In this document: positions 12,071 through 26,083 of the stretch, piece after piece
How the letters are laid out: every line of letters starts with the position of its first letter
How positions within the stretch are numbered: position 1 is the stretch's first letter
From: Oreocharis arfaki
Lineage: Eukaryota; Chordata; Aves; Passeriformes; Paramythiidae
Direction of reading: 5' to 3'
DNA length: 64,000 nt
NCBI GenBank assembly: GCA_013398015.1
Contig: VZRR01013406.1
Span: 1,222,595-1,286,594 of the forward strand
Made by a program: the position numbers and the translations under genes
The notes under the pieces: generated by a model
The model's input: the letters and a program-made list of their open reading frames with translations, nothing else
The model's database searches: none
What the model was told of the DNA's origin: nothing

Positions 12071-15000
12071 CAAAAAATCCTGTCACAGAATTTATGGTAA
12101 GCAATTCCCATTTATTAGCCAAATCTCAGGTCAGTTGCAAGAGCTGGAGATGAGCTTATTATTTGGGTTCATATTTTTCTCACTTTTTCAAAGTTTAGGA
12201 TCATAGAACACACCATATGTACTTCGAAGTGTTCTGGCTCTTCTGGTATAATTAACTCTGGATATATTAATATACAGTAATCACTGGTATAGACCACAAC
12301 AAAAGTGGTTTATTGAACTGTAACTGCAAGTGTTACATTGCAAGTATGGTCAGCAAGTGGTAAGGCAGAACTATCAAATTACTAGATGATTGTGTGTAGA
12401 TGATATTACTACTCTCTGGAGAAGCTGCTACTATATCTCTGCCACTAAACTTCATTTTTCTATAAACCCCCTTTTTTCAGAGAAAGAGTCTTTTGCCTTT
12501 TTTTCCACCCTGCTTTCATTGTTGCCCATAAAAACAGCAGTAACTAGGATTATTAGAACTGACCTGCACATTTTTAAGACTCTACTGCAAATCATACAGA
12601 AAAAAAGATAGGATGGATATTTGCCATGTTACTGGAAGAAGAGGTGGTCAAGAGTTAGGATTTATGGGGAACAGAAGAACAACTGCCTGACAGGAATAAG
12701 CATGCAAGATTTCAAAAGAAAGCCAGGGATGGCTTTCTTATAGATTCATCTGGTCAAACCCAGTTGATGCAGGAGGGTGAAAAACAGCCCCTACACCCTT
12801 CACTGTTTGTAGGTAATAAAAGCACTTTAATCTAGGGACAAATCAATACAAGTTTTCAGGAAGTCTGCTTTCCCTTTTCACAGTGTTTGCGGTGGGACTA
12901 ACATGATACCGTCTGTCTCTAGTTCTGCTTTCTCTTGTGATGCTCTGGTCAGACAAACGAAACGAATAACTGTGCAAGTACCTGAATTCTTTCTCTTGGT
13001 GACGTTTTCACCATAGAAAAAATTCAGAATATAAATTAATATGCAGTAATGCTATCAGATCCTACATATCAAATCTCATATAGCTACCATCATTCACAAT
13101 TGAGACAAAACCAGCCACGATTAGCACAATTTGTAATCTCTGTAAGGTAAATCTTCAGAACAAATCTAGTTTTATATAAAAAACCCCTTCTATCCTATAG
13201 CACATCAGAAGTTTGGTTTTTTATGCCAGATAATTAACTTCTTTGTGAGGCATCTAACTATTCTAAAAATAGATACAGTGACATGATTAATCAGCGCACA
13301 TTAAATACAAATAATCCCTTTATAAAGGAGTGCTCTCTAATCTAGATATAATGAGTTACTAGTTACAACTACATAAAATTAATATAGCCTGAAACAATAT
13401 ACATTATCAGTCATAGTGTGGCAATGTGCATTTAAATTCCTTTGACCTATTTAACGTGGGTGGGTGTCTTGTTTGTGCATATGCAACTCCAGTTTTGCTT
13501 CTTAACCAAAGCACTGTTACTTTTTAAAGCTTTCATTCAAGCTTTTCTAATTCTGCAGCTAATGGAACACAGGTTCATTTTGAAAGAATCTGGAACACAC
13601 TTGCTGTCATTGAGACTAACGAGGAGGTATTCAATAAAACTTTTGCAGACCATGCCTTTCAGCCCAGATTTCTGCATTTTGGAAAACTCCTGATCTACTT
13701 TGTTGTTACAGATGCAATAAACAATGTTTCTTTAAGAGCAACGAAATAACAGAATTTTACAGTTCACTGAGCATATTACTTCTCTTTGTCTGTGTTGAAC
13801 CTTCCTGCTGTTTACCTAGATTATCTACTTCAACTATCAGTTGGGGAGAAAGGACTAATTCAAGACTAACATTTTTAGACCAAAACCATTCATGAGGAAC
13901 TAAAGGATTATATGGATCCCACCTACGAGCACAGCAAATGTAAGTAGCAAAACAATACTGTTCACCTGCCTAAAAAGCCTCTATCGCTAAATGATGACTG
14001 TAGAGCTGGCTTTCATACATCTCCTCCCGATACTGTATCCTACTGTATTGATTCTGATTTTGTGTATAAGAACACATTGCAATATGTGCACATATAAACA
14101 CAGATAAAATGTGTGATGTGAGGAAATACACTAAACCTGAGCCCAAGATTAACAGGTTTTTTACTTCTAGCTACTTCCCATGCCAAAAATGATCAGGATA
14201 TTTTTCTAAAACCAATGCAACAAGTAAAAAATTCAAAAGACCTTACTTGATCACCTATAGCATCATGTTAGCTGCCTTCATCCCATCATAGGACAGGTTT
14301 TACATATGTTATGGATTCTAATTTTAAATACATAGAATATTTTTTATTCCACTGTTTCCCATAGTTAATTCTTCAATCCAGTAGAATTATTCATTACTTA
14401 GACTGAACATTGAATTATTTTAACTAGAAAGACATATTTTCTTATCCTTAAATAATTATCTGCCTTCCTTGAGATTTAATCTAATGTTGGTGTGGACATG
14501 TGATTAGGCAGAACATATTTAATTCATTTAATCCTTTTTGTAAACCAGTCTCCCAGGTGTCCCTAATCTAATCATAATTAGCCAATTATTTAAATTGGGT
14601 GGATATCTTGATATCATGTGCGGGGCTATATTTTAATTTCTTTTTAAAGCAAAAACAATGCTTATGTAAGTCATCTCTTAAGTCCTGGAGTCTGACAGCT
14701 TCTAACATTTGATACAATAACTATATATAGAACGATTTCAGATGTAAAAATATTCTTGCAAATATGGTTTAGCAATTTATTTCAGGTGTGAATCTACAAG
14801 GACACATCTGCTGTCAAATACGCTGCAGTTACCTACCTGACAGCGATTGTTTCCAGACGCTGGACAGAGGCTGTCACCCAACCCAACGCAAAATTTTTTC
14901 AGTCACACTTCAAAAAATTACATGGGAGTGAAAGGTTTTCTCATTTTCTCTAAAGTGTATACTGCTGCAGTTTGGGGTTGTTCCTCATGAGTATTGGAGC

Positions 15001-15551
15001 TCTATTTTGCTGTCTATACATTCATTAAAATAATAAGAAAATGTATTTCCAGTACAATATTGTCAAAACTAGATCAGATGGAACAAACTGCAAGACCATG
15101 TTTTTGTTGGTGGTGTTGGTTTGTGTCTGCTTATTTTCCTAATATCCTTAACTGACAAAGAACATTTTACATTCTCATAGGTCTGGAGATAAACCTTAAG
15201 TAATATCTGTACAATATATCACACAGGCTGATACAAGTTCTATTGTCCTCTGGCATCCTAGCTTATTAAACTTTTATTGCTCCCAACCCATACCGAAAAA
15301 TTCTGAAAGCCAGTGAAAAGATGCCTTTTAACATTATTGCCTTAGACCTTACTGACCAGAAAGCCTTGCACTATTTAAAGGGGCAAGTATATTTCTTTTC
15401 ATTTGATGATAAAATGGTTATCATGATAAATAAACAGAAAGAAGGAATTCTAATTATGAAAGCCATGAGTAAAAAGGCTATCACATGATTAACAGCAACA
15501 GAAGAATGTCCAACATCTGTACTTTTCATTTCAATACTGTGATATTTTCAT
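12071..15551. other. AT-rich non-coding stretch
   Basis: No gene, RNA gene or recognised mobile element. Frames are at most 83 codons and look random. It includes the homeodomain-core cluster at about 14490-14650, listed separately. Confidence 0.45.
14490..14650. promoter_or_regulatory. Candidate enhancer-like AT cluster with E-box/T-box core
   Basis: Within about 160 bases there are many TAAT/ATTA homeodomain cores, notably the run 'CTAATCTAATCATAATTAGC' directly followed by 'CAATTATTTAAATTGGG'. They sit next to a CAGGTGTCCC word (E-box CAGGTG overlapping a T-box-like AGGTGT). The block is not a simple repeat and not part of a recognised transposon. Binding and conservation are inferred, not shown. 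Confidence 0.28.
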
Positions 15552-15947
15552 TGTTTAGGAATGGTACTCCGCAGTTCAGTGCACCCACCAAAACTCTCCA
15601 AAAGCACATGCCTCTTTTTCATGCTCAGGCAAAGACAACAGGTTAAGAACAATTTACTGAAAACAGCGATGAAATAAGAAAACAAACAGTAACAGCAACA
15701 ATACTAATGACAGAGGGTATCAGAAGATTCTAATAGGAAAAAAAACCCAAACAACAACTCTAGACAGTACTAGATGGCTCCCTTTGACAGGTTTTGTCAG
15801 CCAAAAGGGACCCCTTCTCACAGGAAGAGAGCCCCTTCCCCTGCCTCTGACAATGGCATGAGGTGCTATAAGATAACTTCTGTGTCCTAGCCATGCCTCC
15901 TCTGGGCTACTACAAAAATTAACCCTCTCCTGGCCGGAAAGAGGACA
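15552..15947 (-). mobile_element. Degraded ERV LTR, antisense (family shared with 19684-20083)
   Basis: Read on the minus strand, this begins TGTCCTC and then gives 'GAGAGGGTTAATTTTTGTAG', which aligns to the start of the LTR at 32434-33036 (GGTAGAGTCAATCTTCTTCA region). It continues through a 'CATTAGTATTGTTGCTGTTA' block and a 'TTTTCAGTAAATTGTTCTTA' block, and ends 'ATTCCTAAACA'. The last three blocks recur in the same order in the relic at 19684-20083, and the lengths agree (396 and 400 bases). The flanking pentamers TTCAT and GACAT are only partly alike, consistent with a decayed target-site duplication. No retroviral gene is adjacent. Ends are approximate. Confidence 0.62.
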
Positions 15948-18900
15948 GACATCAATGAATAGAATACTATAGCAAGGTAGTTTTAGAGATAAGTGATTAA
16001 AACCACAGTCTACTTCAATGTGAGGTAAAAGATCACTTGCCACTTAAATGGGAAGGAAGCAGATTTGTTTGTTATAGCAACCTATAAGCAATGTACTAAA
16101 TCTCTACATTTTTGAAAAAATATTTCCCTAAATAAGACTCATGTAATTTTTCTAAATAATTACTCTCCTAGCAGTTTTAATGTCCTCTGCTTATAAGCAA
16201 TAATATCTATCACATCCTTCTACATAATTTCCTAGGAAAGAATACGCATTTTGAAGATATACTTCCAAAGGAGAAAAACTGTGAAAGTTTTCTTACTAAT
16301 CTAGGATACAAAGCCACAAAGAGCCAGAGGTAACTTGTTGGTTTAAGCAAACTCCTAGGATAATATGCACATACCATCTTAGGTTACTGTAGGACCTTCT
16401 ATTTTCTCTGATCCCTTTTATTTTACTATTAAGAGTAGAGAATAATTTTGATCAAGAGCATGCACTACCACCTGTGTTTGGCACAGTGATGAAATTATAA
16501 CCTTGCCTCACACAATTTTCTAGATGTCATCTTGAGTAGCAAAATAACGATTGACAATAGCTACACATGCTCCAACTATACAATAGAAAGCTGCGCACAC
16601 TGCAGAAATCAAAGCCACCGTAAATACCAAAGCTTGTCTCCCTCCCTACAAACCCTTGTATACTATTCCCAAATCCATTGCTTAGGGAAGTAGAGCAAAA
16701 TACAGCTTAACTTCAAAAAAAACCCCACAAATTTTTACATACTTTGGAAAAGTAATGTGGCAAGAAGGAAGTCTGCATCATTCCTCATTTTCACTTCCTT
16801 CTTTCTCCTCCTACTCCTTCTCTGTGGAAGACATGCCACTCAAATGTCAACATCAGAGATGCCACTGCAACAACAAGGTATTGCAAACATGTAAACACAG
16901 GTCAACAAGTTCTTTGGTGCACAAAAATCTTGAGTTACCTCTTACAGAGATGTCATCAGTGATAAAACCATTAAGGTAACTAAGAATATGAACTTAAATC
17001 CACAATATCATGATGTTTAGACTGTTAGGATGGGGTTTATTTAAGGGAGGGATTTAAACATTTCCATGTAATGATGTAGCAGACAAAGTCAAGATGGTTC
17101 ACCTCTTAGTTGCAAGTCTAAAAAACACCTAAAGTGCATTCGGAAAGGCTGGATTTTATTCTTACATTTAATTTAATTTTTTTCTTAAATTTAGGATTGA
17201 AAAAGGACATTCTAGCTGAATTGGGAGTATGCAGCAACATACACAGCAGAATTTACGAATCATGATGTCTGTAGAACTGCTTGCCTGGAAGAAATTTACA
17301 GGACAGGTGAAAGTTTTAATGTAAGACAATTTCCATTCCAAAGTATGCAAAGTATGTTCTATGTCCTTCAGAATACACACTGCAATTCTTCACAGCTTAA
17401 GGCTGGGTAAGTCTCTCACCTAGAAATAATTTACAAATTCACAGTCAAACAGAATTTTCCTTTTCTGTAACATTTAACTCTTTAATGAGACGTTGCATTT
17501 TTCATATTATACTGGAATCTCAATACCATCACTGATGCCTTGAAAATGGTTTGGTTTATCTATCAGTATACTGACTACCACCACTAACAACAGCAATCTC
17601 ACTTGATCTAAGATAAAGGCTTACTAAATAACTATTTAATTCTGTGTGCAAAGATCAGAGACTCATAATACACTTTTCTTTGGGCAGACCGTAAGTACTT
17701 TGATACCATAAGACTTTACTGCATAAACAGCAGTTGCCCAAGTAGTGCAAGACCAGAAACATAAAGAGTCACCCCATTTTCTGTTTCCAGACTGCTTTAA
17801 GGAAGAATGTGCTGCAATGTAGAGATACACAAATCCCTGGAGAATGACCTCTGATATACTAAAATTAGTAGCTGTACTGCTGAGTTGAAGCTGAATGCTC
17901 CTAGAAAATATACAGACTATAACGATACCCTGTATGTACCATTTTAAAAACAGATAAAAGAAACACAAGATAAATTTCAGCTACCCATGTACAAACAACG
18001 ATAACCAAAAAACACATGGAATAAAATTACCAAATGAGAGCCAGCTCACTGAATTCATGCTGGGTACTCTTGAGCCTGAAAAACTGTTTACAGCCAAAAA
18101 GAGAGAGGACCTTGAGATCACAGTTACTCATGAAAATTATACACAATCAAAATAAGCAGCAGCTAGTAGTTGTTCAGATACCATATAAGAAAAAAAGAAA
18201 TTAGCAAACATATTAAAAATACATGAACATGAATGTATAAAGCTGAACAACAGCAGAACAATTATAATGCTGAAGTTTTATAGCGCTTTACAGAAATGTT
18301 CCCAGGAAATTAATTCTGAAGCTTAGTCTTGGTAACTTTGGTATGTGAACTGTGCACTGCTAATTAGGAGATGGCAATAATAAACAGAAGCTTTAAATTG
18401 CTGGTATTCAAAATTCCAGAAAATTTCAACAAAAAGTTTATGAATCATTACATAAACAGTTTACTAAATAAATAATTTTCCAAGTGGACAATAACACCAG
18501 TAAGAAAGCTTCAGTTACGTCGAAGAAGAGTACATATGAATTTATATTTATATAGTCTAAATAGTGCATATTTTCAATTATTATGCATACTAAGGGCCTT
18601 CAGAGTTAAATATTAAAGGATAAAACTGGCTCTTAAAAGAGTTGAAATTTAATTTAAGATCATACCGTGAATATATTTCTCCTTATTCTTACAACTGCAT
18701 GAAAGAGCATTTTGACAACCAACAAAAATTGCAAGTCCAAAATAAATAGAAACTAGTTCACAAAGAAGCATTTAATATTTGACAGTCATCACATGAGAAA
18801 CAATGCTCCAAAAATACAACAAAGAGCAGTTTGAGCATCATCCAGGACTAATTTGTACCTATTTGTACATCTTGAAGTTGTGTGCAGACTTGAGCTTTCT

Positions 18901-19683
18901 CCAATAGGGCAAGAGTATCTGAGGTTTAGTCAATCTGAGAAAACAAATGCAGTTAAATTTGGCAGAATAATGAAGTGGATGAAATGGAGACACACAGAGC
19001 ACAGAAAGAAAAATATGTTCTATTAAACACTTCACTGCTCTTAGCTACCCATAATAAAGGGGAAAATAAAAGTAATAGAAGAAATATAAATATTGTGTTG
19101 TAATCCACTAAATTCACAGTTCAAAGTCTACAAATTCAAAATAACGCAATAAAGAATGGTTAGAAAATTATCTACGTAGACATTTAGAAAATTATAAATA
19201 CCATTCCAATATTATCTAAATTAATATTTAATTCCTTTTTGTGTATCTTTTCCTAAAAACAATATTAAAAACAGTCTTAATTTTTTTTCTATTAAAACTA
19301 AAGAGATCAAACATAAAAAACCCCAAAACAAAACAGTTTTCTAGTTTCTACTTAACTCTTAACATTCAGTTATTCAAAAGATGCCCTTTTCCACACACAC
19401 ATGCAGAGGTTTATATTCAGTCAGCACATTCACACTGATGCAGTCCTTTTTCTGTCCTCAAGTATTGTAGCAGTAAGCAGCTGCAAAAACTAGCCATTTC
19501 CTTACATGTATTATACAATATTTATGTATTTTTCTATATTATGTCTCATTGCTTAAACAGACTGATTTTCATACATCCTTTTATGTTTTTGTTAGCCCTG
19601 TAGACAAATAAGCTAATAAGAGAGAAATATCTTACGATTACGGAGAAAAGTAAAACCAGAAAGTTCCTTTTGGAAAAGTGTCA
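15948..19683. other. AT-rich non-coding stretch between two LTR relics
   Basis: No gag, pol or env-like frame is present, and the longest frame is 101 codons without a recognised domain. There is no tRNA-like primer-binding site next to either LTR. This argues against the segment being the interior of a provirus. Confidence 0.5.
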
Positions 19684-20083
19684 TGTTTTAGGAATTGTTT
19701 CCTGCAGTTTAATAGTCCTGCTGGTAAAATACTCCACACTGCTATTCACTTCCCTTCCGCCTCCCATTGGAAGAACAAAAGTCAAAGATTGTGGGTTAGA
19801 TAAGAGATAAGAGCAATTTACTGGAAACAGCAATGAGATAAGAAAAAGAACAGCAGCAATACTAATAAAGGTGTAAGACAAAGAAATGATTTGCACTGAA
19901 AGTCCACAACAAAAAACCAACCAGCTCTTCCCCACCACACCAACCTTTCTCCCAACTGGAAAGGAACACTCTCTTTCTTGGAAACAGGAGAGAGAGCCCC
20001 TTTTCTCCAACCCTGGCAATGACATGAACAACAAGATATCTTGGCCACACCTCCCCCCACTGATCTGGGACGTAACCAGGACA
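19684..20083 (-). mobile_element. Degraded ERV LTR, antisense
   Basis: On the minus strand it starts TGTCCTGGTTACG, as avian ERVL-type LTRs often do. It passes through a 'TATTGCTGCTGTTCTTTTTC' block and then 'CCAGTAAATTGCTCTTATCT', followed by 'AACCCACAATC'. It ends 'CAATTCCTAAAACA'. The 3' third aligns loosely with the U5 region of the LTR at 32434-33036 (TTAAACTGTCTTTAT... then CTCTTCCAAT). The frames of 154, 112, 88 and 62 codons crossing it are read-throughs of the repeat. No matching 5-bp flanks remain, so it is old or its end has been altered. Confidence 0.66.
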
Positions 20084-23000
20084 AAATGGCTGCTAAGCAG
20101 AACCAAGACCACAGTAAAAAGGATTGAAGAGTTGATCAGAAACAAGAATTACTGTGGAAGACGCCAGAATACAGCAGAAGTTTGTTGTACTACCTGTTCC
20201 ATTCATCAAAGCAGTGGAAAGTAACAAACCTGATTAGAATGAAAAAGTAGCATATTTAGCATCAATGAGAGAAATATAAGGAAACAAAGGCTCCGAAACA
20301 AAGCCAGAAGATAAATTCTGGCTTTCATTTTTTATCACGAGCATGTGAGGGTTTGCTGCAGGTAACTTGCCTGATAAGGGTTAATTACCTCTCTGTGTTT
20401 CTAGGTGGATTTAGTAGTGCTTATATAGCACCACCAGCTGAACTTGGTTGCTCAGAGACATGAAGAAATCATGACTAATCAAACACCTGATGCACATGAG
20501 GCCTTCTTGCACCTGCTGTTTGTTTCCTGGGCTGATTTACAATGAAATCTTACGAACCATTACTGATGCAGAAAAAAGACAACACTCATCTTTACGACAA
20601 CTACCATCTGTTTAAGAGTGCACCAATATTCTCCCTAAACTTTCTTATTTTATGCAGGTCACAGAGTTTCAGAAATGCTGTTTACTTTGTAAGAGCTAAC
20701 ACACAGCACCACTCAGATATCTATGTGTGAGCTGTAGGTTAGATGGCTGTGTAGCACATACTAAATTACATATACACCATATACAAGCTGACAGTGTGAG
20801 ATTTTTCAAGTTTCATATTTACTCAATTACCTGATAAAGTTGTACAGGATACTGCTGCAAAAAATGGTATCAGAACAGATTTGAACCTCTTTACATGGTG
20901 CATGAAAAGGAAGATGTTATCACACAAAAATAAGCTATCGAAATTAGGTACTAGAACTGAAATACATTAGCAATAATGCAAACTGTAGAATTGAGAATTA
21001 AGAAGAATTTCACTTGTATTGGTGATAATTCATTTTAAAAAATAATCTCTAAAAGTTTCTAAGAGAGCTAAATGTATCGCCACAGAGAATTAAGTGGATA
21101 ACCACAGTGGTTTTATGACAGCTGTCCCAATGAACCCAAAAAGCAAGTGAAAGATGGTTTCCTTAGATACACCTTGAAAGGTAACAGGGTGCCCTCTGGA
21201 ATCCTCTTTGCTTAGCATTAGCAAGTCTACTCCAAACAAACATTTGAGACAATAATCTATTCACAAGCCTTTTCATTTGATTAAGACTAAAAATAAGGCC
21301 TTGGCACGCAAAAGATATCTCAATTTTTTTTTCTAGTATTTTTCATTCTGCTACAGAAGCTATCCATCTGACATGTCTGTTTCCCAAACATGGCATAAGT
21401 TCTACAGAAAACAAAAGGATAAACTGTGAAGTAAGGCTGCTTTTAGAGGATTTCTCCCTGAGAAGGTTTAGGGTGTTGTCAAAACACATACTAGTTGACT
21501 AGTTGACTCTTACAAGTTTTAAAAAGAGTATCCCAAGAGAAGAAAAGCGAGAAGAGAGAAATATTATTCTCCAAGGGAAGAAAACAGGAGTAGGAAGTGC
21601 AGAGTTAAGCATAAGCCACGATCTAAGGGCACGGGGGCAATCCAGTGGAAGAAAATTGGAGGCTAGTACATAATTATACAGAGCAGGGACAAAGTCAAAT
21701 ATATTTGACCTGGCTGAACAGAAAGAGGAGCACCAGCATATGGCCTGGTTTAACATTAGCTGGGACTAAGAGAGTAAGATATATCCAGGTCCTGTGTCAA
21801 AGCTCACAACTTTTGAAAGGAAATAGGTCCTCAAACTTTTCTTTGGCAAATGAATAGAGAAGCAAACAAGTGAGAGACACCAAAATACTGGTTAATTAAA
21901 TAATTATGGGAAATGTACAAGTCTGGGACGGGTGACAGAGGAGTTTTCAAACTCTCATAGTGTTCTTTAAGTCTTCCTTGGTTATTTCTTTTCCATACTT
22001 CTCCAATTAAACAACATAAAGCTTAATTTCTGTTCTGAAGACCGAGCAGTACATACCAAAACATCTGTCTGCTCTCAAACCTGTATTTTCAATAATCAAA
22101 TGAATCCCTCATTAAGACATCTTTCTCTCAACCAGACTTGTAGCTGTTGAAGAAAGTAACGAAATGTAATCTGGGTGTCTGGATTCTAAATACATGCCCA
22201 GATATAATTACGATTATAACTACACACTTTCAAAAACAGCAAGTAAAATTACATTTTAAATTATTTTTCTCTTATGAAAAGGTATTTGAAAGATAGTTTA
22301 TTATTAAGATGTGGAGCAGGTGATATCATCAAAATTTTACCACCTAAAACTTAATCTTCAATGGATTTATCTGAGAATTAAACTACAGTAACAAGTAATT
22401 TAAATTCCAGACATTCATTTATTCTATATTTCTTTTATCTAAAGATTTAAAGAATTCACTACAGAGGGTCCTCTTACTTTCAGGATCCCTACTGATATGC
22501 TATGAACTCCTGATGTGTTATTAGTGTTATTCAACTGTATATATATGTAATATCATAATCTGTTTCATTTAAGTATTATAATAAAATCTGATCACTACAC
22601 TAGTTATGGAATTCAGACAACCACCTGCAGTTGCACCAGGAAACCACTTCTGAAAAAACTCAAATTCATCTTTTCCATCTTTCTTCATTCTTCACTTTTG
22701 TCTTCAACCAAGCTAGGATTGCCTTAGAACTTCTACCCACCTTCTTGCACACTTTTATATATTTTCCAATATATATATTCCAGCTTCCTCCTTTCCTGTT
22801 TAACCTTTCTATTCATTCAGATTTTTCATAATTTTGTTTCTTTGTAGTGTCATTTCAGTCAGTCTTCAAAAATTTCGTCACCTTTTTGTTTCGTAACATA
22901 AATGGCTTAATATTTCTTTCTTTTTAAGTTTCTTTTGACAGTGTATTTTACTTTTTTTTTTTTTTCCCTAGCAATTAACAGTTCTTTCCTCAAACTACTC

Positions 23001-25867
23001 CAGGTGCAGAATGTTCCAATTTACAAGCAAATAAAGTTGAGAATTCTTGTTTCTTCCAAATGACTATCTGGCAAAAAGAAACAATTTGTTCTTCTTTCCT
23101 GTGGCCTGATGTGAAACTTTGCCAAAATGAATGAGCATAATTCCAAATTTGTAGCAGAATAAAACCAAGTATCTACAACTGTCAGTAACTGAAGAGGAAA
23201 AAGAAAACAAATGTGATTTAAAATAATCCCAAAATTCATCTGCATGCAGGGATCATTTAACCACCATTCAATTTCTATTCAACAATTTTCATTTTGTGAC
23301 AGGCTGTACTGAAAAGACACTCTGGACCTGCTTATTAATATTTCACTTGTTTTGCAGGCAAACTGCTTCTGATCACAAGTAAGACCAGATTACTAACCAC
23401 ACCATGCAACCAAATCTTTTGGGTACAAATTGAAGATTCTCCCATTCTCCTCAGTTATTCTCCTACCTACAGGATAAGAAAGAGAATGTTCATCTCTAAT
23501 ATTTTTATTCTAACTATTTTACAACTTATGCCACCAGTCAAGAAAGCAGAACATTCTCCATTTACTACACTTTAATTTTGGTATCTTAGTGGATTTTATA
23601 GATATAAATCTATTGGAAATAAATATTATATATATTACAATATAATACAACATATTATAATATATAAATCTAATGTCTGTTATACAGAGATACTCTACTC
23701 ACACATATAAAATTCCATACCTAGCAATTTTCTCTTCCACCATGGAACTCAGGAAAAAGAAAAAAACTTCCACATCCTTTACTGTCCTTTTCCACTTTCA
23801 ATTTGCTCTCACCATTCTTACCAAACCCTACAATGTCTTTTACAGCGTGGATCTTTCCACTATCTTTTGACTTTATTGCAAGTTACTCCCTACTTTCTTT
23901 CTCCTTTGCTTCAAAAGCTAGACCAGAACTTCTACCATACAGCCATGGAAATTGGTAGAAATTTAAGACCCTTGGCAAATCAAGACAATCCTTCACTGGG
24001 TCAAGAATCCAAATATGAGGAGTAAGATTGAACACAAGCTTCCTCTGTTTCTCAGAGATTACTTGCTTTCCTGACTGTACAAGCTCTCTAGCAAGGTCAG
24101 TTCCTAATTCTTGGAAAATATCTTGAATTTTTTCTTTTTTAACTTAATATATATTTCAACTGTTCTTAATTGTTCTGATCTTTGGGAAATTCCTTAAGTC
24201 CAAGTGAATCCAATTTTTTTTTTCCTCTCCCAACATGCCCAAGACATCTTAAAAGCTGACAAAATATGTCTTTTTTAAAATATTTATCAAAACATGATGT
24301 AAAATCTCAGCTTATTATTTTCCATTTCCAGATACCAACAATATTGTCAATACATAGCAGGAAACAAGGCATGAAAAGTCCCAGGGATTTTTTTCTTACT
24401 TTTCAAAGTCCTGCAGAAACACTTTCCATTCTTTCTGCTAAAATTGTTTTCCTGCCATGTACACACAGATTACAGCACTTTTTCTTTTTTTTTTTTTTTT
24501 AATGAACACAGGAAATATGTGAGTGATGTCGTTTGCATCCTTTGCTCTGCATTTCTTCCCTTCTTTTTATTATTCCAAGCATGTCACTCATCAAACGAAT
24601 TAATCTAGTTTTTCATCTGTCTTTCCATCTACCTATCCATCCACCTGCCCTTGACTTAGAGAGACGTGATTTTGCCTCTAAGCAATACAATTAAATGTAA
24701 AAGTTATTGATGTACTATATGCTACTAGAAGCTATTTGTCTTTGCTACTTACAGAAAAACATACAATATATTACCTCCAGCAACTGTTCACTTTTTTATT
24801 AAGTCTAAGGACTACAAATGCATGTCCTAAAATAATAATATGAATAAAACACCTTGTATACTTACAGCTTATGGAAAACATTGCATTTAAAAATTACTTA
24901 CACTGACACCACTTTTAGGATTTAGAAAATACAGGCTGGGCAATTCCAAGTGCCATAAATGATCTCCAATTTTACATTCAAAGAAACATTGTAGTATTGA
25001 GTTTAGATCTATTTGTTCCAGGAAAATAAAAAAAAAGAAAGATAAAAGGAAAAAAATTCATAATAGAACATGTGTTTACTGACTGAAAAAAAAAAATCTG
25101 GACTAAGTAGGAATACATACTTCTACATTAAGAAAAACACTGTTTTAAAACTCTCTTTCAGACTGGCAGTCTGCTCAACTCTGATCTAGACTAAAAATTC
25201 ATTAAATTATAGCTATTTTCCCTGCCTAGGCAATACAAAAAGTGCCAAGAGCGTCCCTGCATTTTCATTCAGCTTTTAAGCCCTAAGAATCTCAATTCCA
25301 ACTCTTCAAGTGAGTGTGGGAATAAAAGGGAAATCTCCAAGAACGAGGATAAGACTCAAAACTAGCTAGTCAGGACAGCAATCACTGTACTTCCTCTAGG
25401 ACATGAAGAGGTGACGATCTCTCTCTTCTAAATTAGCTTTTCTTAAAAACGTAATATATTCATGGTGAGCACAAACTTGTTTTAGATTTTAATATTCATG
25501 ATATATATGTTACAGTGCCAAAGTAGTCCTTTATCATCGCATTTGTTTATGCTGCTGCTCAACATCATGCAAAATTAAGTTTTATGTTATGTAAAGGCGT
25601 GGTTAAACCCCGCAGGTAACCCACAAAGGATTTTAACCATTCGGCTCCTATCCAAGCTTTTAATTTCTAATGACTTCAGTTGTATCAGGATTTAAATACA
25701 TTTTGGCCTCTGGATCTTAATCTCTCAGTGCCCCCATTATTTTCCAATTACAGAATAAGAATACAGCTGAAACCAACAAAAGAGACACAAAAATTACTAG
25801 GCATACACATTACACTTTCTTTGATAAAATCCCTGGATTTTCAAAACTGATGCACAGGAAGTTCCCC
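20084..25867. other. AT-rich non-coding stretch with simple repeats
   Basis: No supported gene. Low-complexity tracts are T14 at 22952-22965, an alternating AT block at about 23619-23670 and T16 at about 24485-24500. The 78-codon frame at 24266-24502 ends in that poly-T and is spurious. A short segment at 20340-20470 is slightly GC-richer but has no recognisable content. Confidence 0.45.
23619..23670. repeat. Imperfect (AT)n low-complexity tract
   Basis: About 50 bases made almost only of A and T, with repeated TATA/ATAT/TAATAT words. It is a degenerate dinucleotide repeat. Confidence 0.8.
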
Positions 25868-26083
25868 GTTAATAAGAGGAAAAACTTAATTACTGTGCGG
25901 GTGAGTGCGCACTGGAACAGTGCCCAGAGAGGTTGTGGAGTCTTCCTCACCGGAGGTACTTGTGAACCATCTGGATGCAATTCTGTGCCATGTGCTCTGG
26001 GATGACCCAGCTTGAGCAGGCAGGCTGGATCAGATGGCCCACTGTGGTCCCTCCCCACCTGACCCGTTTTGTAATTCTGCGAA
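25868..26083 (+). mobile_element. CR1 LINE 3' end, sense
   Basis: The last ~215 bases of a CR1 copy. Blocks in order are 'GCGCACTGGAACAGTGCCCA', 'GAGAGGTTGTGGAGTCTTCC', 'CTCTGGGATGACCCAGCTTG', 'AGCAGGCAGGCTGGATCAGA' and 'TGTGGTCCCTCCCCACCTGA', ending in a degenerate 'TGTAATTCTGCGAA'. It belongs to a different CR1 subfamily from the 11195-12070 copy, judged by its 3' tail. It is strongly 5'-truncated and carries no coding information; the 152-codon minus frame over it is an artefact. Confidence 0.9.

Noticed and set aside
15552..20083. A complete provirus with LTRs at both ends
   Set aside because: The outer flanks do not match as a target duplication, the intervening 3.7 kb has no gag/pol/env similarity and no primer-binding site, and the interval is short for a full ERV.
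19681..20224. Cluster of 154-, 112-, 88- and 62-codon overlapping frames
   Set aside because: They overlap on both strands across a degraded LTR; frames in LTRs are commonly spurious.
24266..24502. 78-codon frame ending in a Phe tract
   Set aside because: The Phe tract is a poly-T run at about 24485-24500; the frame is a low-complexity artefact.
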